Assembly: GCF_000372725.1 (NCBI RefSeq)
Contig: NW_005196756.1
Span: forward strand, 328,719-392,718
Origin: Emiliania huxleyi CCMP1516
Taxonomy: Eukaryota > Haptophyta > Isochrysidales > Noelaerhabdaceae
Direction of reading: 5' to 3'
Length of the DNA stretch: 64,000 bases
The notes under the pieces were generated by a model, which saw only the letters and a program-made list of their open reading frames with translations, did not search any database and was not told the DNA's origin. Position numbers and translations under genes: made by a program. Below, piece after piece: positions 42,560-51,861 of this stretch (the stretch's first letter is position 1; each line of letters starts with the position of its first letter).

Positions 42560-44254
42560 ATGGTGCCCCGCAGCACGCTCATGGTCGTGCTCACCTCGCT
42601 CTTCGCCACCCGCGTGGCCGCGCACGGTGCGATGACGTACCCGATGGCGCGCAACTACTTTGACCCGTCGAGACAGCCGGACGTTGGCACCGGCGGCCCC
42701 GACGCCTCAGGTCGGCCCGACTTCCAGAGCGGCAATGGGTACGGCAACGGTCCGAATTTCTTCAGCGAGGCCGGTGGCAGCCCGTGTGGCGACGAGCGAA
42801 ACTCGGGATACTCGTCACCAGGTTGGCATTACAAAGGACGCAACGTAGACGATCCGCTTGGGAACAGGGCTGAAGGCGTCAGCATGAGCGACATGTACTT
42901 GCAGCTCAGGGCGGACAAGGCCAAGTGGGGATACTTCCAGCCGGGCGGCACATTTGATGTCCACATGACGATCACGGGGTACCACGGAGGAAAATTTGCG
43001 CTTTACCTGTGCCCGTGGCACCCGGGCACCGACGACTTTGATTACGAGGAGTGCGGAGTCTTCAAGTCGTTGCCACGTTTCAACACAAGCTCGCCCTACT
43101 TCATCGATGAGTACGAACTGCCTGAGAATTTCATCCTCTGTCAAAACTGCATGGATGAGACGATCAATCCTCGTGTCGAGCACAACGGCCGTAACTGGTC
43201 GCTTGTCGCCAACTACGACCCCAGCCGACCAGTGAACGATCAGCTCTGCGGCTACAGCGAGCCGTTCATCAACCCCACCGTTGGTGAGTGCAGCTTTGGC
43301 ATGGTTGCTGACGGCAACGGCTGCCAGGGTCCCGCTGCTGGCAGCTTGATGAACTGCGATGGAACATCCAAGCACATCATCCGGGATGTGCGGGTGCCTC
43401 CCGCCCTCATGACGGAGGACGCCGTTCTGGTGTGGCACTGGATCACGGCGAACAACCCGGACGAGCCCGCTGATGCGGAGCAGTTCATGAACTGCGCCGA
43501 CATGCAAAGCTCGATCCCTCCGAACCCCCCTGCGCCCCCAAACCCACCGTTCTCGCCGCCGGCACCCCCGGCGCCCCCGCCACCCCCGTTCCCGCCGTGT
43601 GGGGACCCTCCAGAGTACCCCTGCTTGGGAGAGGGAGGGTACTGTGGAGATTGCCCCACGGGCGGCCCCCCGTGCACGGAGGTTCCTGCAGTTTACTGCG
43701 GACCAGGGCTGGCCTGCGTCTCGATGGGCTACACCATGGAATGCAGGCCGGAAGCTGACATGTTCGGATCGATGTTCCCAGAGGCGACGCCGGTGAAGGC
43801 GCGGGGGTCGCTCCTCTTTGGCGGCGCCAGCGCCGCATGGGACTGCGAGGAGGGCGAGGGGACCTTCAGCACCAACGGCTTTGACGCGTTTTGCAAGGTG
43901 CCTGCCGGAACCACCCCGCCGGATCTGCCAGGTCTGAACAAGGTCCGCAAAGGAGGCGTGGGTGCCGCCAGCTACCGGGGGTGGACGACATGCTTCCGCC
44001 CAGTCTACCCTTACGGGTGCGGCGAAGGCTGCCTCAAGGTCACCTGCAACGGCAAGGCCGCGTACGTTGCTACCGTGGACAACCAGGCTGGGGGGCCGCA
44101 CGTCGGTGACCTGTGGTACCCGGGCGACCGTGACACCATGCACGTCGTAGCTGTCTGGGGAGCTACGATCTGCGGCGGCAACCTCTGTGGCGAAGACGGC
44201 GAGATGCTCACCTGCGCCTACGAGAGCGCGGACTCCTCGCACTGCTGGGAATGA
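42560..44254 (+). CDS. AA15-like lytic polysaccharide monooxygenase with Pro-rich linker and C-terminal domain
   Basis: A single exon of 564 aa. The signal peptide (MVPRSTLMVVLTSLFATRVAA) is predicted to be cut exactly before His22, giving the N-terminal His needed for a copper histidine brace. The second brace His is H142 in ITGYHGGKFALYLCP, the counterpart of the AA15 ITANHxGxFxFxLCP motif. Disulphide-type CGDERNSGYSSPGWHYKG and a closing VLVWHWITANN...FMNCADM also match the family pattern. A PPAPPNPPF linker (about 321-345), a Cys-rich stretch (EYPCLGEGGYCGDCPTGG) and a C-terminal about 150-residue Cys-rich domain follow. LPMOs cleave chitin or cellulose oxidatively; the substrate is unknown here. 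It would be secreted. The C-terminal domain is unrecognised and may bind carbohydrate (inference). Confidence 0.85.
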   Translation: MVPRSTLMVVLTSLFATRVAAHGAMTYPMARNYFDPSRQPDVGTGGPDASGRPDFQSGNGYGNGPNFFSEAGGSPCGDERNSGYSSPGWHYKGRNVDDPLGNRAEGVSMSDMYLQLRADKAKWGYFQPGGTFDVHMTITGYHGGKFALYLCPWHPGTDDFDYEECGVFKSLPRFNTSSPYFIDEYELPENFILCQNCMDETINPRVEHNGRNWSLVANYDPSRPVNDQLCGYSEPFINPTVGECSFGMVADGNGCQGPAAGSLMNCDGTSKHIIRDVRVPPALMTEDAVLVWHWITANNPDEPADAEQFMNCADMQSSIPPNPPAPPNPPFSPPAPPAPPPPPFPPCGDPPEYPCLGEGGYCGDCPTGGPPCTEVPAVYCGPGLACVSMGYTMECRPEADMFGSMFPEATPVKARGSLLFGGASAAWDCEEGEGTFSTNGFDAFCKVPAGTTPPDLPGLNKVRKGGVGAASYRGWTTCFRPVYPYGCGEGCLKVTCNGKAAYVATVDNQAGGPHVGDLWYPGDRDTMHVVAVWGATICGGNLCGEDGEMLTCAYESADSSHCWE

Positions 44255-44667
44255 GCGCGCCTCGCGTGAGTGAGTGAGCACCACCACGCGTCACAAGATT
44301 CACCAATTGCGGTGTGGCCTGTTCAATATGTCTCTATGTTAATGATCTCCCCGCGAGACGTAGTGCGTGTGTATTATGCGTGTCGGTGTACGCTCGTGTC
44401 CATTGGAGGGTGCATTTTGTTCAGTAGACAGCGTACAGTATATACCGAGAAACTATACACTTACTCACACTCAGTACAGCAAGTGCGTTCGCACTACTCA
44501 CGTACTTCCCGACACACCCTCTCTCCTCGGCGCTCGTGCCGGGGCTCCGCTGCCAGAGCGTCGAGAGACCCTGAGTCGGTGTCCGGCGCGCGCCGGAGCG
44601 TACACTACGCGCGGAAGGCGCGGTGTCACACCGAGTGCAATGTCTATGATGCTGCGCCACGTACTAC
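44255..44667. other. Space between convergent genes
   Basis: No exon or repeat recognised. Confidence 0.5.
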
Positions 44668-45330
44668 TCAGAAGCCCGCCGCCTGGCCCGCCATGATCGC
44701 GGCACGGGCGTCGCCGCTCGCCTCGCCGAGCAGCCTCCGGAGCTCAAGGGTGCTCTTACTCGGCAGCGCCAAACGCATCTCGTCCAGCAGATCCCCTCCG
44801 ACGCTTGCTGGCCGGGCGGCGGCTGGGAGGACGCGGCTGGCTGCGGCGGCGACCCCTCCCAGCGCCCGCGCGGCTCGCGGCCAAGCAGGGCCTGGGAGCC
44901 CTCGCGACGCGCTCTCTCGGGGCTCGGCGGCGCAGGCTCTTCCCACGCCTCGAGATCGCCCGAGATCGCCCGAGACTGCCCGAGGCCACCCCCCGCGCCC
45001 CACGACTCGCACGCGCCCCTCGCCGAGGCGGCGGGCGGCGGCGGCAGCGCCTTGAAGGGCGGCAGCGCGTAGACGAAGAGCAGCTCGGGCACGAGGAGCG
45101 TGAACCAGAGCAGCACGTTGGCGAGCTGCACGAGGGCTGACCGGGTCGCGTGATCTCGCGCCATCTCGGACGATCTCGGGTGGCCCCGGGTATACTCGTG
45201 CGATCTCGGTTGGTCTCGGGTACAGCCGTGCGATCGCCACCTGCATGAGCGCGACCGGGTCGCGCGGCCACAAGCCGCCCCCTGCGATGGCGGAGTACGA
45301 ACTTCGCGTTCTCGCGCTTCGAGGGTGCGC
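44668..45330 (-). CDS. Hypothetical small membrane protein, spliced, boundaries approximate
   Basis: Readable exons on the minus strand: a segment ending YSAIAGGGLWPRDPVALMQ (about 45243); then LANVLLWFTLLVPELLFVYALPPFK..., one clear TM helix (about 45120 to about 44990); and a terminal exon GGDLLDEMRLALPSKSTLELRRLLGEAS...AGQAAGF ending at TGA 44668-44670. The first intron has a CTC(A/G)TGCAG duplication at both ends and CGAGATC units between, like other introns here. The 5' end is not fixed. An organelle membrane role is only a guess, so none is assigned. Confidence 0.45.
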   Translation of the reverse strand, partial: AHPRSARTRSSYSAIAGGGLWPRDPVALMQVAIARLYPRPTEIARVYPGPPEIVRDGARSRDPVSPRAARQRAALVHAPRARAALRLRAAALQGAAAAARRLGEGRVRVVGRGGWPRAVSGDLGRSRGVGRACAAEPRESASRGLPGPAWPRAARALGGVAAAASRVLPAAARPASVGGDLLDEMRLALPSKSTLELRRLLGEASGDARAAIMAGQAAGF

Positions 45331-46805
45331 GGCAATATGTACCCACCTCGAAAATCGATATCTACAATGACTCAGTTGGTTGACTTCTGTTAGGCGCCGA
45401 GGCGCCGGCGCCACGCCTGTCACCTCCTCTGGCCGACATGGAGGCTTCCGCCACAGAGCGGTCGGACTGAGTCACCGAGGGGTGAGTCACGCGTCCGCCT
45501 GCCTCGCGCGCGCCTTGTGGCACAGCACGGCGGTCTGGTTGAGGAACATCTGGCGAGGGGAGAGCGCCGAGGAGACGATGCGTGTGGAGGTGGCTAGGGC
45601 GTTGACTGGAACCGCGGCGTTGCTCCTTCAGGACGCCGCCCAGGCGCCGGTGGCCTCTCAGCTCATAATGTAGGGGAGGCGCTCCACCGGGTTATGGACA
45701 GGGGGGGGCGGGGGGGATTATATAGCACACACAGGCGCTGTCAACTTCTTGATTCGCGCATCATCGGCGTCTCACGGCCGGGCCGCCGCGGGTCGGAGTG
45801 CGACGGAGAGGGATTGGGGTCGATCCGTAAATCCGTAAGCAAAACGAGCCACCAGGGAGTCCCCCAGTCCCCCACCACACCCTCACCCAGCTACCAGGGA
45901 GACACAGACACTGAGTACGAGAGACAGAGAGGAGGCTGCGCTGTGCAAGCTGCATGGGCTAAGACGCTTGGTATTTATTGTGCCCGACGCGAGGGGTTTT
46001 GCCCTCGAGTTTGTTCAGTCAAGGGACACGTTGCCCAGTCCGTCGGGGTTTGGCCCAGTTAGGGGGTTTTCAAGAAGGAATCTTGCCCGGTCAAGGCAAA
46101 AAAGTGCATTATTCGCGATAACTCTAGTCGCAACTGGCGCATCTCTCCGTCTCCGGTCTCCGCGCGCACACTAGGGATCCGTACTCACGAGAAAACACAT
46201 GCACTCTACTCAACACGGCCTCTGCTCAACACAGCTCTACTCAACACGGCCTTTGCAGATCACTCACTTGCCTCGCCGGATCGGATCACGTCGCGGAGGA
46301 CGTTGCGCGCTCCGGTGATCTCCTTAGCGCGAGTGTCCGCCTGCATGCGGACCGCAGCGGCGGTGGGGCCATGCGGCTGGGATGACGAGCGCGGGCGCTT
46401 CATGACAGTCGACTGTTCGCAGCGCTAGCGGAGTGATGTCTTGTAGGAACCGATTGTGTTCACTAGCAGTCAGTAAGTAGCTGAGTGGTGTCTTGTAGGC
46501 CCGATTGTGTTCACTAGCAGCGGGCTTGTCTGTTTGTTTGTTAATGACAACGCGCACACACACTCTCCCAATATGTCCATGTGACATGTGCCATGGGGCT
46601 GGAGGCAGTAGGCAGTAGGGTGGCAGAGGGTGGTGCGCGCTGGCGCGCGAGCTTTCCCAGCGCTCAGTTTCTCCTGACCTGGCTCGGAGCCCAGCGCGTC
46701 GTGTGAGCAACACAAAACGCGGTCCATCGCCAACGGCTCTCCCTCTGTCAGATTCGGCGACCGGCGACCGCCCTGGCGCTGCACCCGTCCGGCTCCACGC
46801 CCACA
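45331..46805. other. Intergenic, no gene seen
   Basis: Frames here are short and lack domain character. A G-rich tract (about 45700-45716) and an imperfect repeat (ACCGATTGTGTTCACTAGCAG near 46449 and CCCGATTGTGTTCACTAGCAG near 46500) are present. Confidence 0.45.
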
Positions 46806-47622
46806 ATGGTATCGATCCGGACCGCGTCTATGTCCGACCTGCTCGCGATGCAGCAGTGCAATTTGTCGTGCTTGCCGGAAAACTACCAGATGAAGTACTA
46901 CTTCTATCACATGCTTTCGTGGCCGCAGCTGCTCCACGTCGCCGAGGACTCAAAGGGGCGGATCGTCGGGCGCGCCAGCCCCACATAGACAGACGTGCCA
47001 CGGCGGTGTGGGCGAGGGCGCCACAACAGCGCCGTCCAAGATTTGTAAGCGAGACCACCCGTTCCCGGAGGCCCACGCGCGCCGCGGAGTGGACACTCCG
47101 CTCTGGTCGTGGAACGCCCGGGGGGTTGGGGGGGTGGGGGGTGTCCGCTGGCCCACGGCTCTCGGCCGGCCGCGCAGGTACGTGCTTGCCAAAATGGAGG
47201 AGGATTCGCCCGAGGTGCATGGTCACATCACTTCGCTCGCAGTGCTGCGGTCGCACCGCAAGATGGGTATCGCTGCCAAGCTCATGACGGCAGCACAGGA
47301 GGCGATGGAGGAGACCTTCAAGGCCGAGTTTGTCTCGTTGCACGTGCGGAAGTCGAACCGCGCAGCCTTTGCCCTCTACTCGTCCACGCTCGGCTTCCAG
47401 ATCAACGACATCGAGGCCGAGTACTACGCCGACAAGGAGGACGCGTACGACATGAGGAAGTACTTTGCGCACGCCAAGCACAAGCCGCGCCCCAAGTTTG
47501 CCAACCCAAATGCGCCGCCCACTGACACCGATGCTGTGGACATGCTGCCGCCGAGCGGAAACGGCGCCGCGCCCACCTCGCAGCAGTCGCACGCGCTCGA
47601 AGGGGAGCATACCGGCGCTTGA
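46806..47622 (+). CDS. NAA10: N-alpha-acetyltransferase 10 (NatA catalytic subunit), 2 exons
   Basis: Exons 46806-46969 and 47178-47622 join to 203 codons (202 aa) through a GC-AG intron. The protein matches ARD1/NAA10 nearly end to end: [63 protein letters not shown], the acetyl-CoA loop [23 protein letters not shown] and [13 protein letters not shown]. With NAA15 it acetylates N-termini of nascent chains at the ribosome after Met removal. The C-terminal about 40 residues are a poorly conserved tail, as usual for the family. Very firm. Confidence 0.97.
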
Positions 47623-47921
47623 CGCACTGCTGGTAGTCGCGCGGTACTCTTTAGAGGGAGAAGGAGAGCTGGTGGAGAAGGGAGGGAGAGAGAGACGGAG
47701 AGAGAGCGATGCGATCTTTTCGCGGCTTCTCTCGGTCTGCGGTCTCGCCCGGGCCCGCCTTTCGAGTTTCGCAAAATATTTTTCATTGCTTCACCTGACT
47801 TGGAACACTGACTGTATGTAAAATACAGAAAAGGCATGCGAGGCCATTTACAAATTTACTCACCAAGCTGTTTCATGCGCAACCGCAAGCGTGGCCAGAC
47901 GCCATATAGGCATGCGCCTTT
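47623..47921. other. Space between convergent genes
   Basis: A GAGAGAGACGGAGAGAGAG tract near 47685. No gene seen. Confidence 0.55.
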
Positions 47922-48569
47922 TCAAACCCGCTCCTCTGATCCATTCCCTCCGGGCGAGTCCAGCTCAGTCTGGGCGATGCGATGCGTGTGGACCGGCGAA
48001 GCCTCAAGCGTCGGCGACTGAGACACGTCGAAGGGGAGGTCGGCCTCGATCGACTCCATGCGGCGAGTAGGCGAGAAGAGTCCGCCCCCGAAGAAGTCGC
48101 CCTCGGACGAGCGGCTCTCCCGCGCCCAGCGCGAGCTAAACCGCTCGCGGGACGACTTGAGCAGCGCCTAGATGGTCCGAGAGCAGAACAGGTCACTCGT
48201 GGGACCTTCGCCCCGTGCCTGGCCATGCATGTGCGCGCCACTGCCGTCAGACGCAACGACCCGATCCGCGATCCCCAAGCCTAAGTGAATCCGCCGACAT
48301 CAGGGCGGGAATACGGGATTGTGCAGAGCAGAGCACACGGTGAGCACACCGGCCACGAATACAGTGAATACGGCGGAATACAGCGGAGTCCGTCTCCTCT
48401 CGAGTGCCAGTTGGAGTACAAGACTACGTCTTCCGCTTCTACGCCCCCGCGCCGCATGGTCGCCGTCCTCGCTGTCTGCGATCCCAAGCCTGGACCGACG
48501 GAGGACCGACGCCGCGGCGGCGCACGGCAGCGTGGCTAGCGCCCAAACAGACCGCGGCACAACAAGCAT
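47922..48569 (-). CDS. Small protein of unknown function, 3 exons
   Basis: Exons 48453-48569, 48245-48280 and 47922-48167 join in phase to 132 aa (stop TGA 47922-47924). The model depends on a family A introner as intron 1 (48281-48452, GC-AG) and a 77-nt GC-AG intron 2. The product starts MLVVPRSVWALATLPCAAAA and has a Ser/Arg/acidic C-terminal half (SSRERFSSRWARESRSSEGDF). No family recognised. The first exon may not be the true start; the frame stays open upstream. Confidence 0.45.
48280..48443 (-). repeat. Family A introner, copy 6
   Basis: On the minus strand it starts CGTAGAAGCGGA, contains CCAACTGGCACTCGAGAGGA, ends CACTTAGG, and is about 164 bp. Flanks CGCGGGGG and CTTGGGGA share 5 of 8 bases. 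Confidence 0.75.
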
Positions 48570-48771
48570 CGAGGAGACAAACGTGATGGCACACCTGTGA
48601 CAACATTCGCGGGGGAGTGACTGGGCTGCTCTCGAGGTCTCGAGGCTTTGGCAACCCACGTCTCCCCGTCCCTCGAGGCCTGGATGCGGAGTAGAGACCC
48701 AAATCTCCCCCTGCCCCCCCCTGCCCCCCCCCTGACTCCCCATAACAGGCGAATGGCGCACGTGGAGACGG

Positions 48772-48822
48772 AGATATGGGGAGATATGGGGAGATATGGG
48801 GAGATATGGGGAGATATGGCGA
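48772..48822. repeat. GGGGAGATAT minisatellite
   Basis: Five units of GATATGGGGA, bracketed by two copies of GGCGAATGGCGCACGTGGAG (about 48750 and 48818). It has the form of a GGGGAGAT-type intron, but no gene model could be closed around it. The rest of 48570-49162 shows no clear exon. Confidence 0.8.
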
Positions 48823-49162
48823 ATGGCGCACGTGGAGACGAAACGGACGTAGTGATGAGGTAACAGCGCGAGGGCGCCAACAAGCGGCGGCGGCGGCGGC
48901 GGGCGCAGCAAGAGGGCCTCCTTCAAGACCTGCGCAGCGCGGGGGTCACATCAAGAGGGAGGGGAGCCCACCCAGAGGGGAGCTCAGGGGAGCTCAACGC
49001 TCAAGGGGAGTGCAAGGGCTGCGGCTGCTGCACCAACTACTGCGACTACTGCTGCGATATACTGCTGCGGACTACTGCGCATTATTACTGTCGGCTGCTG
49101 ATTACACGCTGTTACTGTGGACTATCGCATGCTATCAATAACATGTTAATGACCGTTGATTA

Positions 49163-51689
49163 TTATGAGTCGCCCAGTACAGCGCTGCGGCTGAACATAG
49201 GGCTCGTGGCCGTGTCCTCCCTAGCTGAGCTGGCCGTGTCCTCCCTAGCTGAGCTGGCCGTGTCCTCCCTAGCTGAGCTGGCCGGCTCCGGTACGAACTG
49301 CTCACCCGCGCTCTCCCTCAACTACGCGCGGGGCCGTCGTCGCCCCATATCTCCCCATATCTCCCCATGTGAGAGCGGAGGCGGCGGCGGTGGCGGCGGC
49401 GGTGAGGGCGAGGGCGGCGGCGGCGAGGGCGGCGGCGGCGAGGGCGGTGGTGGTGATGGGGTGGCGGCGGCGGGGGGAGATGTGGGGAGATCTGGCCTGC
49501 AGCTAACGCATCTAGAGGGAGAGGTGTGGGGAGATGTGGGGAGATCTGGCCTGCAGCGGGTATGGCGAGCGGCGCGAGAGCAGTGCGAGCGTCATCTCGT
49601 CGCGCAAGCTGATCGGCGGCTGCAGCAACACGCTCCCTGCCGCGTGGGCGGCCAGGCGCTGCCTCAGAAACGTTAGCTGCTCGGGAGACACGTCGAGGCC
49701 TAGAGAGGGAACACGCCGGTGGATTTCTTTTTTGTTCGGCGCGAGCTGCTCGGGAGACAGATCGACGCCTAAAGAAGATACGCCGGCGAATTTCTTTTTT
49801 GTTCGGCGCGAGCAGCTCGGGAGACACGTCGTGGCCGGCGGCGATGGCGAGAAGCGGCCCAGCCGTCGCCGCCTCACGTGCGGACTCGAGGATGATCTGA
49901 AACCCGATCCCGACGGCGTCGTCTCGGTGGGAGGAGAGCCGCAGCACCGACAAGTCTGGGAGGCACTGGGCCACCAGCGCGATCGCAAGCTGCAGATGGC
50001 CACCGCCGCCACCTCGCCCGGCAGACGGGCGAGCAGAGACGAGCAGCTCGGCGGGCGGGTACCGCAGCACGAGCTGGTCGTAGCAGGCGAGCAGCGTGGT
50101 GAGGGGCAGCTGGTTGACGAAACAAGAGGGGAGCCACTTGAACGCGATTAGGGAGAGGATGGCAAGCGCATCCTTCTCACACAGCACGTGCTCCGCAAAC
50201 AGCGCCGGCAGCTGCGCCCTCGCGAGCAGCTGCAGCACGTGCACCTCCCTGTGCTGACGCCGGCGGGCCGACTCTCACCCAAGCTCGAGGCAGGGGGAGG
50301 CGCAAGGCGCCGAGGTGTAGCCGAGGTGTAGCCGAGGTGTAGCCGAGATGTAGCCGAGATGTAGCCGAGGTGTAGCCGAGATGTAGCCGAGATGTAGCTG
50401 AGATGTAGCCGAGATGTAGCCGAGATGTAGCCGAGATGTAGCCGAGATGTGGCCGAGGTGTAGCCGAGATGTAGCCGAGATGTAGCCGAGGTGTAGCCGA
50501 GGTGTAGCCGAGATGTAGCCGAGATGTAGCCGAGATGTAGCCGAGGTGTAGCCGAGGTGTAGCCGAGATGTAGCCGAGGTGTAGCCGAGATGTAGCCGAG
50601 GTGTAGCTGAGATGTAGCCGAGATGTAGCCGAGATGTAGCCGAGATGTAGCCGAGATGTGGCCGAGGTGTAGCCGAGATGTGGCCGAGGTGTGGCCGAGG
50701 TGTAGCCGAGATGTAGCCGAGATGTAGCCGAGGTGTAGCTGAGATGTAGCCGAGATGTAGCCGAGATGTAGCCGAGATGTAGCCGAGATGTGGCCGAGGT
50801 GTAGCCGAGATGTGGCCGAGGTGTGGCCGAGGAGGATCCCCCGATCTCGCCAGATCTCGCCAGATCGAACTCACCGCTGCAGCCCGATCATGTCGGGCGG
50901 CGCGTAGAAGTCCGAGGGCAGCAGCAGCTCGACCCACGCGACAAAGGTCCAGAAGGCCGTCTCCTCACCCGACAACAACTCCCCACCGCCAGGCTGCGTC
51001 GCCGCGGAGGAACCCGAGCTGGCAGCGGAGGAACCGGAACCGGAGCTGCCAAGCGCCGTTCCGGACCCGGCACCGCGGCCGGCGGCGCCCTCCTCGGCGG
51101 CGCGCAGCGCCGCGGCACTGGCACTGGTGCCGCCGCCGCCGCTTGCGGCGCTGCCGCGCTTGGCACCCGCAGTGTCCACTTGCGGACCTGGAGGCGCTGC
51201 GGCAGGCGCTGCGGCAGGCGCTGCGGCGTGTCCCGTCACCGCGAGGAGCACAGAGGCGATGAAGTTCATTCCCTGGCAGTATCCGCTCGAGCCGCGGCGC
51301 GCACACCACGCGCACAGCAGCCGCTTGATTGCCCGTGAGTGCTCGCCCATTTGTGCCGCTGGAAGGATCAGATCTAGATCCTCGACGCCCGAGCGGCAGA
51401 TGTCGAGCGATATTTGCTCGTGATCGTCGGCGGAGATGGGGCGAGAGAGCAGGACACGATAGCTTTCGCCTGCGGCAGATGCTGCCTTCGCCAGCTCCAA
51501 TCCTCCCGTGCGGACCGGCCACCGCTTTGCGCATCGTGCCAGGAAGCCGCTGAGATCGCTTCGGCCTGGCCTCCTTTCGTCCGGGCTGTATGCGGCGGCG
51601 CCTGTCCCTCCGCACAGCACCGATCGCGAGTTGCACTGGGGACTCTCTCTCCCGCCGCCGCGCACCTCCACCTGCAGAGCGGGCGGCAT
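49163..51689 (-). CDS. TBC-domain Rab GTPase-activating protein, 4 exons
   Basis: Exons 50875-51689, 49836-50248, 49551-49699 and 49163-49321 join in phase to 512 codons (511 aa, stop TAA). TBC landmarks: EQISLDICRSGVEDLD, ILPAAQMGEHSRAIKRLLCAW, YCQGMNFIASVLLAV, EETAFWTFVAWVELLLPSDFY, MIGLQREVHVLQLLARAQLP and LIAFKWLPSCFVNQLPL. The classical catalytic Arg (IxxDxxR) is not obvious: IxLDICRS may correspond to it with R shifted. An Ala/Gly/Ser-rich insert splits the domain. The family accelerates GTP hydrolysis by Rabs. The tail has an 8-residue repeat (SSAREDTA) three times. Intron 1 (50249-50874, GT) is a 12-bp minisatellite; intron 2 (49700-49835, GC) is two tandem units; intron 3 (49322-49550) is GC-AG. 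Confidence 0.88.
49217..49284. repeat. 24-bp coding tandem repeat (TBC C-terminus)
   Basis: Three copies of GTGTCCTCCCTAGCTGAGCT with GGCC, read on the minus strand as SSAREDTA. Confidence 0.9.
49700..49835 (-). repeat. Tandemly doubled intron unit in the TBC gene
   Basis: Units 49769-49835 (67 bp) and 49700-49768 (69 bp) share GTCTCCCGAGC, GCTCGCGCCGAACAAAAAAG and AGAAATxCxCCGGCGT. Each starts GC and ends TAG on the gene strand. A third partial copy of the start is exon sequence (GCCTCGACGTGTCTCCCGAG). Removing both restores the frame. Confidence 0.85.
50290..50835. repeat. 12-bp minisatellite filling TBC intron 1
   Basis: About 45 units of GTGTAGCCGAGA / ATGTAGCCGAGA, with rarer GTGTGGCCGAGG and TAGCTGAG variants. 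It occupies most of the 626-nt intron 50249-50874. Confidence 0.97.
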
Positions 51690-51764
51690 GTGTGTCGAGC
51701 GACAAAGGGCGCCGGCAGGCCTCAGAGCAAGAAGAAAAGTATCGGGCAGACTTCAGGCTATTAA

Positions 51765-51828
51765 AATCCCTGTGTGGTGGCGGCGTGCCGTCCTCCCATC
51801 GTATTGTATTTTTCTTTCTTTCACAGCT
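51765..51828 (+). repeat. Short pyrimidine-tailed dispersed repeat, copy 5
   Basis: CCCTGTGTGGTGGCGGCGTG, CCGTCCTCCCATC and a TTTCTTTCTTTC tail; the middle is shortened. It lies about 35 bp before ATG 51862, in sense orientation. Confidence 0.8.
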
Positions 51829-51861
51829 TTGCACATAGATCTGTAACGAACGACAAAACAT

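Noticed and set aside
42815-44287. A 490-aa minus-strand frame over the LPMO gene
   Set aside because: It is the antisense of a strongly supported secreted protein with no recognisable motifs.
50249-50937. A protein of repeated GYISAT-type units from the TBC intron
   Set aside because: It is a 12-bp minisatellite between an in-phase donor and acceptor of the TBC gene.
47922-51689. Treating 47922-51689 (minus) as a single TBC gene
   Set aside because: The TBC model closes with a TAA at 49163-49165 in phase, so the downstream three-exon gene is better kept separate.
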